Source of the DNA: Eucommia ulmoides
Taxonomy: Eukaryota; Streptophyta; Magnoliopsida; Garryales; Eucommiaceae
DNA: 64,000 bases
Reading direction: 5' to 3'
Assembly: GCA_016647705.1 (NCBI GenBank)
Contig: CM028330.1
Coordinates: 36,407,534-36,471,533 of the forward strand
Shown here: positions 1 through 13,400 of the stretch, piece by piece
Position numbering within the stretch: the stretch's first letter is position 1
Layout of the letters: the number at the start of each line of letters is the position of its first letter
Translations under genes and position numbers: made by a program
Notes under the pieces: generated by a model
Seen by the model: the letters and a program-made list of their open reading frames with translations, nothing else
Told to the model about the DNA's origin: nothing
Database searches by the model: none

Positions 1-38
1 GGTCAATAAGGGCTAAATTCTGTTTTCCTCTCTTCCAG

Positions 39-1437
39 ACACGTGTTGAGATGGAGCGGGTAAGGAGGGACTTCCTTTGCAATTCGTCGCAAGCATTGAA
101 AATGGAGAGTAGTTTTGATGCAATCAGTGAGAGGGAATGCAGTGTATGCCTCTTTGATCTGCATCTGTCTGCTGCAGGTTGTCACTATTGTTCACCAGAT
201 AGATATGCATGTTTGAATCATGCAAAGCAGTTATGTTCCTGTTCATGGGGTTCAAAGTTTTTCCTTTTTCGTTATGACATTTCGGAATTAAATATTCTGG
301 TTGAAGCTTTGGAAGGAAAACTGAGTGCTGTATACCGCTGGGCAAGACTTGATCTTGGTCTGGCCCTGAGTTCTTGTGTATCTAAAGAGAATCTTAAGGT
401 ACCTCGGCCAATTGGAAAGTTATGCTACTCCCCTGACAAAACAGTGCCAAAAGAGGCTCTGATACCATCTTTAACATCCTCAAAAGAGCAGAAAGGGAAA
501 GAAATTATTGCACAAATCCCAAAGTCTATGGGGGACATTGGCAGAACAGGTTTCTCTTGGAAAGAGAAATCATCTGGAGAGTTATTGTCCCTTGAAAATA
601 ATAATTTATCATCTGCTATGGAGCATAACTGCGAGAAGGAAGGATCGTTGCATACAGTTTCTAATCACTCAACTCATTTCGGGCAGGTTTTTGAGAAAGA
701 GATGTCAAACACTGAGAACTTGGGTGCACAAGGACCTGAAGTGAAGCAGCCTTCCTTTTTTGGGGCTTCTGATATTATCCTCCTCAGTGATGATGAGGGA
801 GAGAAGTCAAAAACACCTCTTGTGAGAAAAGTAAATGGCAATTCCTTAAAGCTTACAGGGCACTCTCAGAGGCTGGCAGGTTCTAGTGATATGAGGTCTC
901 CAGGTAAATCTAATGAGGATCCCATCACATCAACCCCCTTAACTACTGATTTGGTGATGGGCGAAGAGCATACTAGTTTGTTTCCTTATGGTAAAAAAAA
1001 CAATGGTTCATCCAGTTACGAATGTGTGAAAAGTGAAAAGGAGGAGTTCCGTCATGATTCTAATTCCGGTAACCTTTCTTGCCAAGGAGTCTTCCTGTCC
1101 GGTGCAGATTTTGAGAAAAAAGATCAGGAATGCTCAAGTACAAAAGCGACTAGTGATTGCCATGTGGAAAATAAAAAGAGTTGTTCTGAAAATCTGGATC
1201 CATATGGCAGCGGAGAAGCCAACATTGATGATTCCAACTCAATTTCAGTGGACAATGCTCAAATAACATCATGTTATACATCTGACAATCAAAATAATCT
1301 GGACAAATATTTTCGACAGAAGGGTCCTCGTATTGCGAAAGTAGTGCGAAGGATCAACTGCAGTGTTGAGGCTTTAGAATACGGTGTGGTGCTTTTTGGA
1401 AAGTTATGGTGTGATTGTCGTGCGATTTACCCCAAAG
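39..1437 (+). CDS. JMJ16: JMJ16-like exon: C5HC2 zinc finger, linker, FYRN
   Basis: The acceptor is the AG at 37-38 after a pyrimidine tract, so the exon opens in phase 0 with [12 protein letters not shown]. The zinc finger occupies about residues 25-115 of this exon. The linker is Ser/Asp/Glu-rich. The FYRN domain begins near 1310. The donor GT is at 1438-1439, after the first base of a glycine codon (phase 1). The reading frame stays open past the donor to 1472, but the conserved continuation FKSRV is found only in the next exon. Confidence 0.9.
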
Positions 1438-4400
1438 GTATGGCTCATGTGAATGGCTCAAATAGTTTATAACCTTGGGACCCGAAAAAACTTGTATAAA
1501 TTTTCTTATGCAGGATTCAAGAGTCGAGTTAGGTACATAAATATTTTGGACCCAACAAGTATGTGCTACTATATTTCAGAAATTCTGGATGCTGGAAGAG
1601 TTGGACCACTATTTATGGTAATTGGATATATTGAACTACATCTGTTGCTATTAAGTTTTGCGGTTTATACTTTCTTAACTTGTCTTATAAGTAACTTCTA
1701 CTCTTGTACAAAGGTTTGGTAGTCTCTACCTTGTCATTTCTATTTTGTCTTGATAAGGTTAGAATTGAGTGGCAATGCAGTTGTGCACCGTGTGTGTATA
1801 TATATATTGAGAAAGAATATAAAAGGACACAATTGTGCATCTATTATAGGTCATGCCAGAATCCTGGATCTCAAGATGTTTACCACATTATGTGATTCTA
1901 CAGTTAGCATAATTATTTGTATTTTATATATTTATTTCTATTATTTATGCGGATCCTAAGGATATTAGTATTTAACTGTTTTGTTTTTTTGGATTTGTGG
2001 TGAGCTCTAAGGAGATTAGTTCAATAGGACCACGTCAGAGCAATCCGTGAGTGGCTCACGTCAAGGTCTGTGAGCAAAGTTCAAATTTTCCACTGATTGA
2101 TTAGTTTGCAATGCAGATTTGTTCAAAATTTCAGCTGCATTGTGGCCCCAATCATCGAGTGCATGGAGAGAAGGTTCCATTAGGGAAAGGCTACAGAGAA
2201 TAACTTTGCATTGATTTAGGAGAAGCTGACCACCGCCTCAGTCCTGGCCTTGCCCATTTTTTTTCAAGGAAACCTCGACGCGAGGAAATCTTTATTAATG
2301 ATTGAAAATATGAAATCTATGAGGGGACATAAACCTTACTAATAGAAAAGTACAAAATAAGAGGGGGACCAAACCTGACCTCCAATCAAAGCTAGAATAA
2401 AAACAATAATAAATTAAAGAATGAGCTATCTAATGTATCCCAAACTAATCGCATCTAATTTTAGAATTCCTTTTTAAGTCTTCTAGGAAATTGTTGAAAA
2501 TGAGTCCATTCTTGATCACCAGAGTCACAACCCCCAGTTAGAAAGAATATCTGCAGCTGCATTTGATAAAAGTGTACCTGTCTATCTCTAACCAATCTGA
2601 AAATAGAAACAAAAGTTCTCCAAGCATTCCAAGGAATCTTAATCTTAAGTTCAACATATCGATAATTACTTTTGAATCCATATAAATGATGAGGGATTGA
2701 GTAGAATTATGCATACCAGCACTCCAAACCCTGTTCTATGGCAAACAGATCAGCAAAGTAATTAGTAACAATTCCACATTGCAGAAATGCATAGCACACC
2801 TGTCCAACATATGGGCTATTTTGGACCTGGGAGCCCATCAAAGCAAGCAGTACATGTGCTCTTCTGTAATTCCCAGCAGATCCATGTAAGTGTATAGTGA
2901 CGCAGGACAGCTATAAACTTAGATCAAGCATGAGACCACCATTGAACCAACAGATCTTGCAATGAAAGGGCAGTATGAGGCATACCAAGAATCCCAACAA
3001 AATAGGCGTATACTTGTTGAGCTAGTCCTCTTGATATAAAAAGACGTGCTTGAGTTTCAATATCTGGATTAAAAATGCGGCAGTAACATTTGGATACTAA
3101 AACACCTTTTTTCTGGATATGGTCATATACAGTAAGGGAGCACTTAAGCAATTTCAACCGGAATGCATTTTTTTTTTTTTTGGAATATGATATCCCACAT
3201 CTTCGAGTGTAACCAATGAGTTGATTTGTGCTGTCTAACCAATTCCCAAGCTGATTTTTCCGAAAATAAACTATCTGTATTTGGGCACCAAACCAAAGAC
3301 TCATTAGCATTGATTTCTGTCCAAGCATATTTCTGAATTGAACTAACCACCAGATTGCCACTGACCAAACTTGAAACTGTAGGACATTCCAATCACCATT
3401 CACTTTCACCTCTTTGATAGAAAGATCTTGCATACCCTCAAGAATCATACGAAGCTGTGCCAAAGGTACATTAAAGATCCAACCATCCCACCATTTTTTT
3501 TTATCTCCTTTGCCCAACAACCCAGATAAATTGATTGTCAACAATTTTTTAACCATGCACATATTGATCCACACCTGAGACCCGTTCTGATTCTGGAAAT
3601 GTTTGCCCTTGCGGTACTTTGCTGCCATATATTTGGGCCACAAAGAGTCTCCTTTTCTGAATTTCCATAACAATTTGCATTGAATTGCCTTAGCCACATC
3701 ATGCAGGTTTCTCAAACCTAAACCACCCTCCTCTTCAGGGAAACAAAGATCAGACCATGCCTCCACTGGACATGCTTCTTACTACCATCAGAGTTGCCCC
3801 AAAAAGAATAAGCAAAAAGCCTTGCAATTTCTCTGAATACTAATTTCGGAGTAAGCAAAACTGAAAGAATATAAATAGGAAGCCTTTACAGAACATATTT
3901 AATTTAGATAAACTTACCTCCTGCTGATAACCATTTTCCAGCCCAAGGTTTCATTGTTTGTATTATCTGATCAAATCAGCGAACTGGATATTCTTCTTAC
4001 TCCCAAAGAAGAGAGGGCAGCCTAAGTGTAGGCCAATCTGAATTTTTGAAACCTGCGACTTGGGCTATCGCATTCGTCTCTGCTTGAGATGCAGCTTTAT
4101 GAACATAAAATGATGTTTTGTTTTTGTTAATCAGCTGACCAGACACTAGCTCATACTTGTTTAAAAATTCTCCAATCAGCATGAGTCTAGATTTCCTACC
4201 CTTACAGAAAATCACGATGTCATCTGCAAATGCCTTATGAGAAACAGTGGTATAGTTGCAGGGGTGAGCAAAGGAGAGTTGATGATGCTTACAGCAAACT
4301 GCTTTAAACCTCTAGATAAAGACCTCAACTACAAGAATGAATAAACCAGGAGATAGAGGATCTCCCTGCCTCAGACCCCTGCTAGATGCAAAAATTACCC

Positions 4401-7400
4401 CTAGGTTGCCCGTTGACCATAGCTGAAAAGTGAGCTGATGTCTAACATCTCCACACCTTGTCAATAAGCATCTCAGAAAATCCAAATCATCTAAGCAATT
4501 TTATGGCCGAAAATAAATAAATTGAATCTATCATAAGCGTTGGCCATATCCCATTTAATCAACACATTGCCTCCCAAACTTTTATGAGCAGTTCTATCAA
4601 TCATCTCTTGAGCTAAAAGGTAACAAAACCACTTTGCTCAGGAGATATCAATTCGGGCAAAAGACAAGCTAAACCTATTACCAAAATCATAGAGACAAAA
4701 TTATAAGAAAAATTTCATAGGCTAATTGGTCTATACTCAGAACATACGCTGGGATTACTAACCTTGGGAATAAGAATAATGATAGTACTAGACGACCTTG
4801 TAGTGAGGCTAACCCCCTACAAAGAAGCTTCTGACTGCTGTTATAACATCCTTCTTAATAATCTCGCAGCAAACCTTATAGAAGTGGCCATTGTGACCAT
4901 CTATCAATCATCTCTTGAGCTAAAAGGTAACAAAACCACTTCGCTCAGGAGATATCAATTCGGGCAAAAGACAAGCTAAACCTATTACCAAAATCATAGA
5001 GACAAAATTATAAGAAAAAATTCATAGGCTAATTGGTCTATACTCAACATACGCTGGGATTACTAACCTTTGGAATAAGAATAATGATAGTACTAGACGA
5101 CCTTGTAGTGAGGCTAACCCCCTACAAAGAAGCTTCTGACTGCTGTTATAACATCCTTCTTAATAATCTCGCAGCAAACCTTATATAAGTGGCCATTGTG
5201 ACCATCTGATATAGCTGAATTATCTGAATTCATCTCAAAAACCATGGCCTTAACTTCAATCTTATCTAGCAAGCATAAGGGTGTCTTCTATCTTCCCCTG
5301 TTAATAAATTTTGAATTGTCTCCAATAAACTCTCATCCTCATAATTTTGATTCCCTTCTTGAGTGAGTTTGTCTTTAAAACTTTGAACCAACCAACATCT
5401 CCTGCATTATCAATCCAATCACCTTGTTGATTTTTCTTGTGTATCATGAGCCTTTGTCTCTTGACTGCAACACTTGCATGGATTTTTTTTGTACTTTTAT
5501 CTACTTCCTCAAGCCATTTATGCCGAGCCTTCTGCTGCCAGTAACTTACTTAAACTGACCACATCAATTTCAACTCTATCTCAGCTTTGTTGTGCAAGGC
5601 ACTATTCTCATGAGAATTCAAAGACCAGAGGGCTACATCACATTGAAGAACCCTTTCTTCTGATGCTATTACTTTTTGGAAAACATCTCCAAAAGACACC
5701 TTATTCCACTCCCTTAAAGCTTTCTTTAATCTGCTGAGATTTGCAGTCAAGACAACTAAAGGAGTTCCATCTCGATGATGCAAATTCTTTTGTTAATTTA
5801 ACCACTTCCGGGATGCTGGAGTCCATACCACACACCTTCAAACATATATAAATTCTTTTGGTACACCATCCATCTTAGAAGCAATGTGTAAAAGAAGGGG
5901 GAAGTGATCAGGTTCAGTTCTACTGAGTAAAGAAGGGGGGAGTGATCAGGTTCAGTCCTACTGAGTGAGTCACTTTTGTGTCCTGAATTGTTTCAGCCCA
6001 CTCTGTATTGTAAAGAAATCTGTCAATTCTTTGCCACATTATAACATTTCCATCTCTTTTCTGGCACCAAGTGTTTCCAAGAAACCCTGCATTAGTCAAA
6101 TGACACCCTCATATCGGAGCTGCAAACTCCTGCAATGCTCTCCAATGCACTGGCATCCCTCCTTATCTCTCATGAGGCCCAACCACTACATTGAAATCAC
6201 CTCCAATGATAGGCTTATTGAGGCCAGTTGAAAAATAAGATATCTTCTCTCTCACATTTTGCATAAATAGTAGACATAACAGCAGCCTCTGAAATCTCAA
6301 CGCACTGAATCTCCAAATGTAACACTTGTTCATAATCCTCCAGAACTGTAACTCTCCAATCTCCTTTCCAAAGCAACCAATTAGAGCTTCTACTATGAGA
6401 CATAGCACAATAACATCTCAATCTTTTTTTGAGCTTGGATTAGTCTATAAGTAAGTAGCCACCGTAGGTTCACTTAGAGCTGAAAAAATGAAGTTATGTA
6501 ACTTGACCAACTTTTTCAGTCTTCTGACTATAGAGGTTTTGATAGCACTAGCACCTGTTGCATTCTAGTAGAGACTTTATATCACTTGGAAACATTTTTC
6601 TTCCCATGGCTCTTGTCTGCACATCTTGAACATGCACTATCAGTTTATGTCTTCTCCTCTTTTTCCTGGAATTACCCAAATTGGAAGTCATCATCAAACT
6701 CTTGCTCCAAGCCTTGCCTCCTAGGGAGATAGATGTAGATGATGAATCTGATCTGAAATCCAATTCTGATCCTGCTTGGTGACCGTTTCTCATCAGAACA
6801 AACTTCTTCCAATGGTTCCCCCCTCCTGTTGGACTCAGCATGAGCTCCCTAACCCACATTTGTGCCACCTCCTGCAGACCTTCACTAGGAGTTTCCCTAA
6901 CAACTTTAGACTCTCAAGATCAACCTTCTTTCTTGAATCACTCTCTTGAGCAACATTCTGTTCTCTTTCTTGAATCACTCTCTTGAGCTACATTCTGTTC
7001 CCCTAGTTAATGCTCTTTATCCAGAGTCAATATTATTCACAAGAACATTTTGTTCATGTGTTCTAATGTCCCCTGTTGTGGCCCTCTCTCCTCAACAAAA
7101 TCCTTAGAAACAATTTAGGGATACCTTTTTCAGCATTCTTTTCCCAGCACCTTCCATCGCTCTCTCCTTCTCCCTCCGATTATTTTTGGGATGTAACATT
7201 TTCTACTCATCTTTATCATGACCTTGTTTATTACAAAAAGAGCAATATTTGGGCAAAGCATAAACAACAACAACAACAACAATAGCTAGTCATTTGTCCC
7301 ACTTAAATAGGGTCGGCTACATGAATCCGTTTACGCCATAATGATCGAGCAAAGGTCATCCCCTCAGTCAGGTTCAATGTCATCAAATCAATTCTAATAG

Positions 7401-10400
7401 TCTCGTCCCAAGTCTTCTTAGGTCCACCACTCCCTCTAGTAGCCCCCCGCACTTAAACCAAATCTTATTTTCTCACTAGTGATTCTATGGGTCTTGTATG
7501 TACATGTCAAAACCACCGTAAACAATTTTCTCTCATCTTCTCTTTGACGGTGTTATTCTTAAATTCTCTCTAATAGTTTCATTCTTAATTTTATCCATTC
7601 TCGTCTTCCCACTCATCCACCGTAATATCCTCATTTCTGTTACACCAATTTTCTGAACATGCTTTTTTTTACTCCCCAGCATTCTAAATCATACAGAAAC
7701 ACCGGTCTTATTGCAGTTTTGTAAAATTTTCCTTTGAATTTCATAGATATCCTACGATCGTAGATTACCCCAACTGCACATTTCTACTTCAACCATCCTG
7801 CCTTGACTTTATAAGTAATATCCTCCTCAATTTCACCATTACTCTGAATCATTGAACCTAAATATTTAAAATGATCCACTTTTGGAATCTCCTCGTCATC
7901 AATTTTGACCGCACCATCATCTTTTCGGGCATTTCTAAAATTTTAATGCATGTATTCCATTTTGCTTCTGCTAACCTTCAAGCCTTTAGACTTTAAGGCT
8001 TCTCTCCATATTTCTAACTCAGTATTAAGACCTATTCTATTTTCATCAGTTAATACTATGTGATTCGTAAATAACATACTCCGAGATATTTCATCTTAGA
8101 TATGTTTTGTTAGCTCATCCATCACTAGAACGAAGAGGTAAGGATTTAAAGATGATCTTTGATGTAAGCCTATATTAATAGGAAATGCACAAGTATCGTC
8201 TTCTCCTGTTCGAACACTAGTGACTATACTTTTATATATATCCTTAATTACCTCAATATATACGTTGGATACATGTTTCTTTTCTAGTATCCACTACAAA
8301 ACTTCTCTGGGTACCCGATCATAAGTCTTTTCTAGGTCCACAAATACCATATGTAAATCTTTATTCTTCTCTCTATATTTTTTCATTAATCTCTTTAGTA
8401 AATAGATAGTTTCAGTGGTTGATTGGTTGGGTATAAATTCAAATTGGATCTTCCAAAGTTTCATAGTATGACTCATAAGTTTTATGCTCTGGTAGTTTGC
8501 GCAACTTTGAACAACCCCTTTATTTTTATAGATGGACACTAATATATTCCTCCAGTCATCATACATTATTTTAGTCCTCAAAATGTCATTAAAAATATAG
8601 TCAACCATCTATCCCAAGATTTCCCAGATTTTTCCACATCTCTATTGGAATCTTATCTAACCCTACTGCTCTTCCAATCTTCATCTCCCTTAATGTTATT
8701 TTAACTTCCGAAGCCCTGATTCTTCTATAAAACCTATAAATCTTATCTTAAGGTAAACTAGGCAACTTTAAATTAGATTTCCCAGCGTTGTTCTCATTAA
8801 ATAAACTATAAAAATAACTTCTCCATCATTCCATAATTTCTTCATCCTTCACTAGGACATTCTCATCATCGTCTTTAATGCACCTGACACTTCCTATATC
8901 TCCAGTCTTTCATTCACGTCGTTTAGCGAGTTTAAATATGTCCCTTTCTCCAGCTTTTGTATCTAACTTTTGATAAAAATTATCATACGCTCGAAATTTT
9001 GATTCTTTAATTACTTTTCTTGCTTCCGTTTATGCATGTTTATACTTCTCTCAACTCTCCCTGCTTCAATATTTTTGTCATTCTTTATAAGCTATTTTCT
9101 TATCATAAATGGTTTTTTGGACCTCCTCCTTTCACCACCAATTTATTTTTTTTATATTGTGGTCTCCCTCTTCTGAAAACTCCTAAAACTTCTCTTCCGA
9201 TTTCTCTAATACGATTCGCCATATTACTCGACATTTTGTTCACTTCCTCATGTCTCTTCCATAACTCATCATTGCTAATTTTATTCTTAATTAACTCTAT
9301 CTTCTCACCTCTTAGGTCTCTCCAACCTATCCTTGTCTGCCTACTTATCTTAAAATCCCGCTTCCAACCAGGGAACTTCAAATCGGTTACCATCAGTTTA
9401 TGTTGGAGAGCAATACTCTGTCCACGTATGATCTTACAATCCTTACATATTAAGCGATCCCTCGTTCTAATAAGGACAAAGTCTATTTGGCTATTCCTCT
9501 GTCCACTCTTAAATGTGATAAGGTGCTCATCTATCTTCTTAAAGCATGTATTGTGAAGAACTAAATCATATACCATAGTAAAATCTAAAATTATCTCACC
9601 CATTGCATTTTTCTCCCGAAATCCATAACCACCATGTATTTTCTTGAAAATTCCCTTTCCATACCCTACATGTCCATTCAAATCTCCTCCAATAAATATT
9701 TTTTCTTACTTAGGTATTCTTTGAAGAACTTCATCCATACTCTCCTAGAATTCTCGTCTAATATCATCTTGTAATCCCACTTGGGTAGCAGACACACTAC
9801 CTCTTGTAATCCCACTTGGGTAGCATACACACTAATAACGTTAATGACCTCTCTTCCAACCACCACCTTCATAACCATCATTCTATCTTCAATTCGCTTA
9901 ATATCAACCATGTTATCCTTTAAATCTCTATCTACCATAACACCCACTACATTTCTATGTTTGTCCTTCTCCACATACTATAACTTATACCCCGTACTCT
10001 CAATTTTTCTAGATCTCTCTCCAACCCACTTAGTTTCTTACAAGTAAAAAATATTAATCCTCCTACTCATCACATCCACCAATTCTCTAGTCTTATCCGT
10101 CAAGGTACCTGCATTCCAAATTGCTAACCTAAGCCTATTCACACGGATTAGCTTCTTTATCCGTACCCGTCCTATTTGACACCGTATCCAGGTGAAAACA
10201 CAGGGCGTCGCTTTTGGGCGACGCCCTAGCCCACCCTTGCTCATTTTCATTACATTCGGGCGATGGTAATGTAGCACGTCGCTAGTAGGGGACGTCTTAA
10301 CTTTTAATGTATTCGGATTCATATCATGAGAGTTTTGACAAAGTTTTATACTGGTTGTCAGCAAGCTAATGCAACCCTCCTCCTTTACCCAGGCTTGAGA

Positions 10401-13400
10401 CTGGTTGTGTAGATAATATTGCATAAAAGACCCACTGGCGGAGTTATTTGAGCAAAGCATCATACTTCGTTTATTGTCAGACCCATTAATCCCCACATCC
10501 TAACCGGACATTGCTAGGGAGACACACTAGCAAATCAACTTAACTTCTACACATATCCTAGCACAACTAGGCCTAGACAAACTAGCGGTGGCAGTATCTC
10601 GTAGGGAAGGGATTCTAGCTCAATCCAGATTGGGTCATGGGACGACTTTGTGTTGGCTCTGAACTTTGGCGAAAACTTAAAAGTTCTCCTAGTGAAGCCC
10701 TTGATGTAGGTATTACACAACCTTCTTTGGAAATCTTCTTCGAGTTTGACCTGAATCTGAAACCGCATTGAGTCAAGAAATCCAATCTCACATGATTCCT
10801 TAAGAGCAATTGTGTGAAAAGATTTTTTAATATCATCAAATTGTTGTCGACCATGTGAAAATTTCCCAACTAGGGCATGTTGAAAAGGGGCAGCAAGGTC
10901 TCCAATCTCCGTGGTAGAAAAGACTAGTTGCAGGTATGGCTCGCTTTATACTCAGACCCATTTTTCATTTTCTTGATGAACGCGAGAAACTTCCATTCGG
11001 ATCACACTTTTTTCTTTTTTCTTTTTTTTTCAGTACGCCACTATGCGAGCCAAATTTTGATGAATCTTAGAAACTTGGCTCGAGAGACCTTCTGCTAGGC
11101 AATAGGACTAGACTTTGGTTGACTAAGGATTTCCACGGACCCTCAAGGTTCTCTATCCTAATCGTACGGATCTAAAGGTCTCCAAATGAAATTGGTGGTT
11201 ATAAATATTTTCCTTTCTCTTGTTCAAAGCTCTGCACTTGAGGATACTCCTCTTAATCTAATGATCAATGTGGAGAAAGAGATCAAAATGGAAATAGCAC
11301 TTTCAAAGGAAGCATGCAAGCGCCAATGCGACCCACCTATACATGCCAAGAATCATCGAATCGGCCCAAGGGTCGTAGGGAATTTGTTCAAGCCAATATC
11401 ATTTAATTAGCTCGAGATCCTAAAGTGAACCCCAAGCGCCCTTTCTTCCAGCTTGCTTCTCACGAATTAGACAAAAACAAAAGGGCATGAATCGTAGCTT
11501 GGCACCATAGGTCCCTAGATCCTTCATGGCAGGCTTCTTTCTCAACGATTAGCTATTGAATTGAATTGAAACCTTCCTTTAGGAAATAAAGTACAAGAGG
11601 CGTTCCCTTTTCAGAGCGATGAAAAGGAAGATTTTGAGCTAGGAAGCGCCAATACTCTGCTGGAGGTTGAGTGTCGGATTTTGACACGTGTCGGACACTG
11701 ACATGCCTCTGGTAAATGTTCGACATGTGTCGAAGTGTGTCCAATTTTTTTATTTTTTATTTTAGTTTTTGATACGGCACTAACACGCAAGATGAACGTG
11801 TTGGACACTTTGGAAGCCCGTGTCGTATTTTTTTGGGGGTCAGTTTTGTAATTTTTTTATAACTTATTGTAATTGCATTATTATTTAAGGAGTGTTTATC
11901 TTGTCATTTGATATTAAATAATCCTACTAAATGAGTCTTTAACAATTAGAGAAACGAGAAAAGGGAGGCGGAAAACCAATTGTCTTATTCACCGATGAAG
12001 GGTGTGAAAACAATAATTAACTAATTGATCTTGAGTGAATTTTTTTGTCTTTCTTGCTTTTGTTTATGGGAATTTTTAAAATGTGGACATTGGTTTGAAC
12101 TTTGAAGATTTATGATTATTTGTTTTAATGGTATTTGTTGAATGAATTTGTTTAATGGCACATGTATTTTGTTAATTAGACTAATGCATATAATATATTT
12201 ATTTATTGACATGTCGTGCTGTGTCTGTGTCGTGATTTTTGAAAAATTGTGATGTCGCTGTGTCACGTGACCATGTTATCAAGGGTCTTCACGAAAACAG
12301 TGATTCATTGGCCGAATTGGGAGAATCTTAGGTTTAGAAACATAACAGAAGATGAACAGATTTTGGAGGAAGAATTCGCAAAAGAAGACGAATTGTCCTT
12401 CCTTTTGGAAGTCAAGTACCAGTTTTTCCTTTTTTTCCGGGGTGGGGTGGGGTGGGGTGGGGGGGGGGGGGGGAGTGGAACTCAAAGGTTTATGGCCGGT
12501 CAGCGTAGTGGGGTGCATTTATAAGTTGCTCTCTGAAGTGCTAGCCATTTGACTTAGAAGTGTGCCACCATTGGGCCACTTCCTGATTCCCTATTCAGAT
12601 GAATTTTCCACTATTGACCATGTAATCTGACATGTGAACTAACATCGGCAAGTAAACTAACATCGGGTTTTTTGTTCATTGGCACATCAATTTTTTTCCT
12701 TCAGATTCTTTGAAAATGCTGCCTATGTAATTTTGCACATGCAGAACAAAAATTGATAAATACGACCTTTTTCAGGTTTCCTTAGAGCACTATCCAAGTG
12801 AAGTATTTGTTCATGTATCGGCTGCCAGGTGTTGGGAAATGGTTAGGGAGAAGGTAAATCAAGAGATCTCAAAGCAACATAAGCTGGGAAAAATGAAACT
12901 TCCTCCTTTGCAGCCACCTGGGAGCCTTGACGGCATGGAAATGTTTGGCTTCTCTTCACCAGAAATTGTCCAGGTAAAACCGCAATTTGAACTAATTTTA
13001 TGATTCTCGGCATGGTATTAATGATGTTTGACTCTTCACATACTCGTCACTTTCTTTCAACGCCAATTTCTGTTGAGCTAATAAGGTCAGAGACACTGAA
13101 AAAATGCATGGACATGCCATCATGACTTTTTTTTGTTTAAACTCACTTGGATGTGAAGATGGTCAAGCTGTATGTATCCGTTTGTGTTCATGTGGTTATA
13201 TTTCAACAGAATATGTTCATAACTTGTGCAGATATGCGTGTTAATGTTTTTTTTTCTTTTTCTTCTCTCTTTCTAAATATATGTACCTCTTATAATTAAA
13301 AGCAGAAGCCAAGCTTTTAGAATGAACCACAATCAATTATTTTTGTTCTCCAATCCTATTCTCCTATTGAAATTAAGGGCTAAGATTAATCATGTCATCG

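Larger units (their letters stand above)
2924..6425 (-). pseudogene. L1 LINE ORF2 (endonuclease-reverse transcriptase), decayed
   Basis: The order on the minus strand is: endonuclease with [17 protein letters not shown] (about 6165-6240) and [13 protein letters not shown] (about 5990-6035); reverse transcriptase with [13 protein letters not shown] (about 4520-4570), [11 protein letters not shown] (about 4350) and the catalytic box AFADDIVIF (about 4205-4235); and a C-terminal region with [20 protein letters not shown] (about 3700-3750). Frameshifts occur throughout. The family copies itself by target-primed reverse transcription. The catalytic aspartates remain, but the frame is destroyed. 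Confidence 0.8.
2259..10970 (-). mobile_element. L1-type LINE retrotransposon, antisense in JMJ16 intron, split by an RTE LINE
   Basis: Minus-strand element read from about 10970 to 2259. ORF1 (DUF4283 plus a CCHC knuckle) is followed by ORF2 (endonuclease and reverse transcriptase). A T-run at about 2259-2266 would be the 3' poly(A) tail. The element is interrupted between the DUF4283 and CCHC parts of ORF1 by the RTE LINE at 7262-10530. Many frameshifts, stops and a 307-bp internal duplication show it is dead. The 5' limit and target duplication were not found. It lies antisense to the host gene, entirely within the intron. Confidence 0.8.

Noticed and set aside
9020..9556. 178-codon plus-strand frame, Leu/Phe-rich
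   Set aside because: Shadow of the RTE LINE endonuclease, which is on the minus strand.
11000..11650. Possible mitochondrial DNA insertion
   Set aside because: The base composition and phrases such as CAGCTTGCTTCTCACGAATT looked organelle-like, but no mitochondrial gene could be matched by eye.
12249..12552. Gly-rich and Pro-rich frames on both strands
   Set aside because: Artefacts of the G-run at 12439-12473 within the JMJ16 intron.
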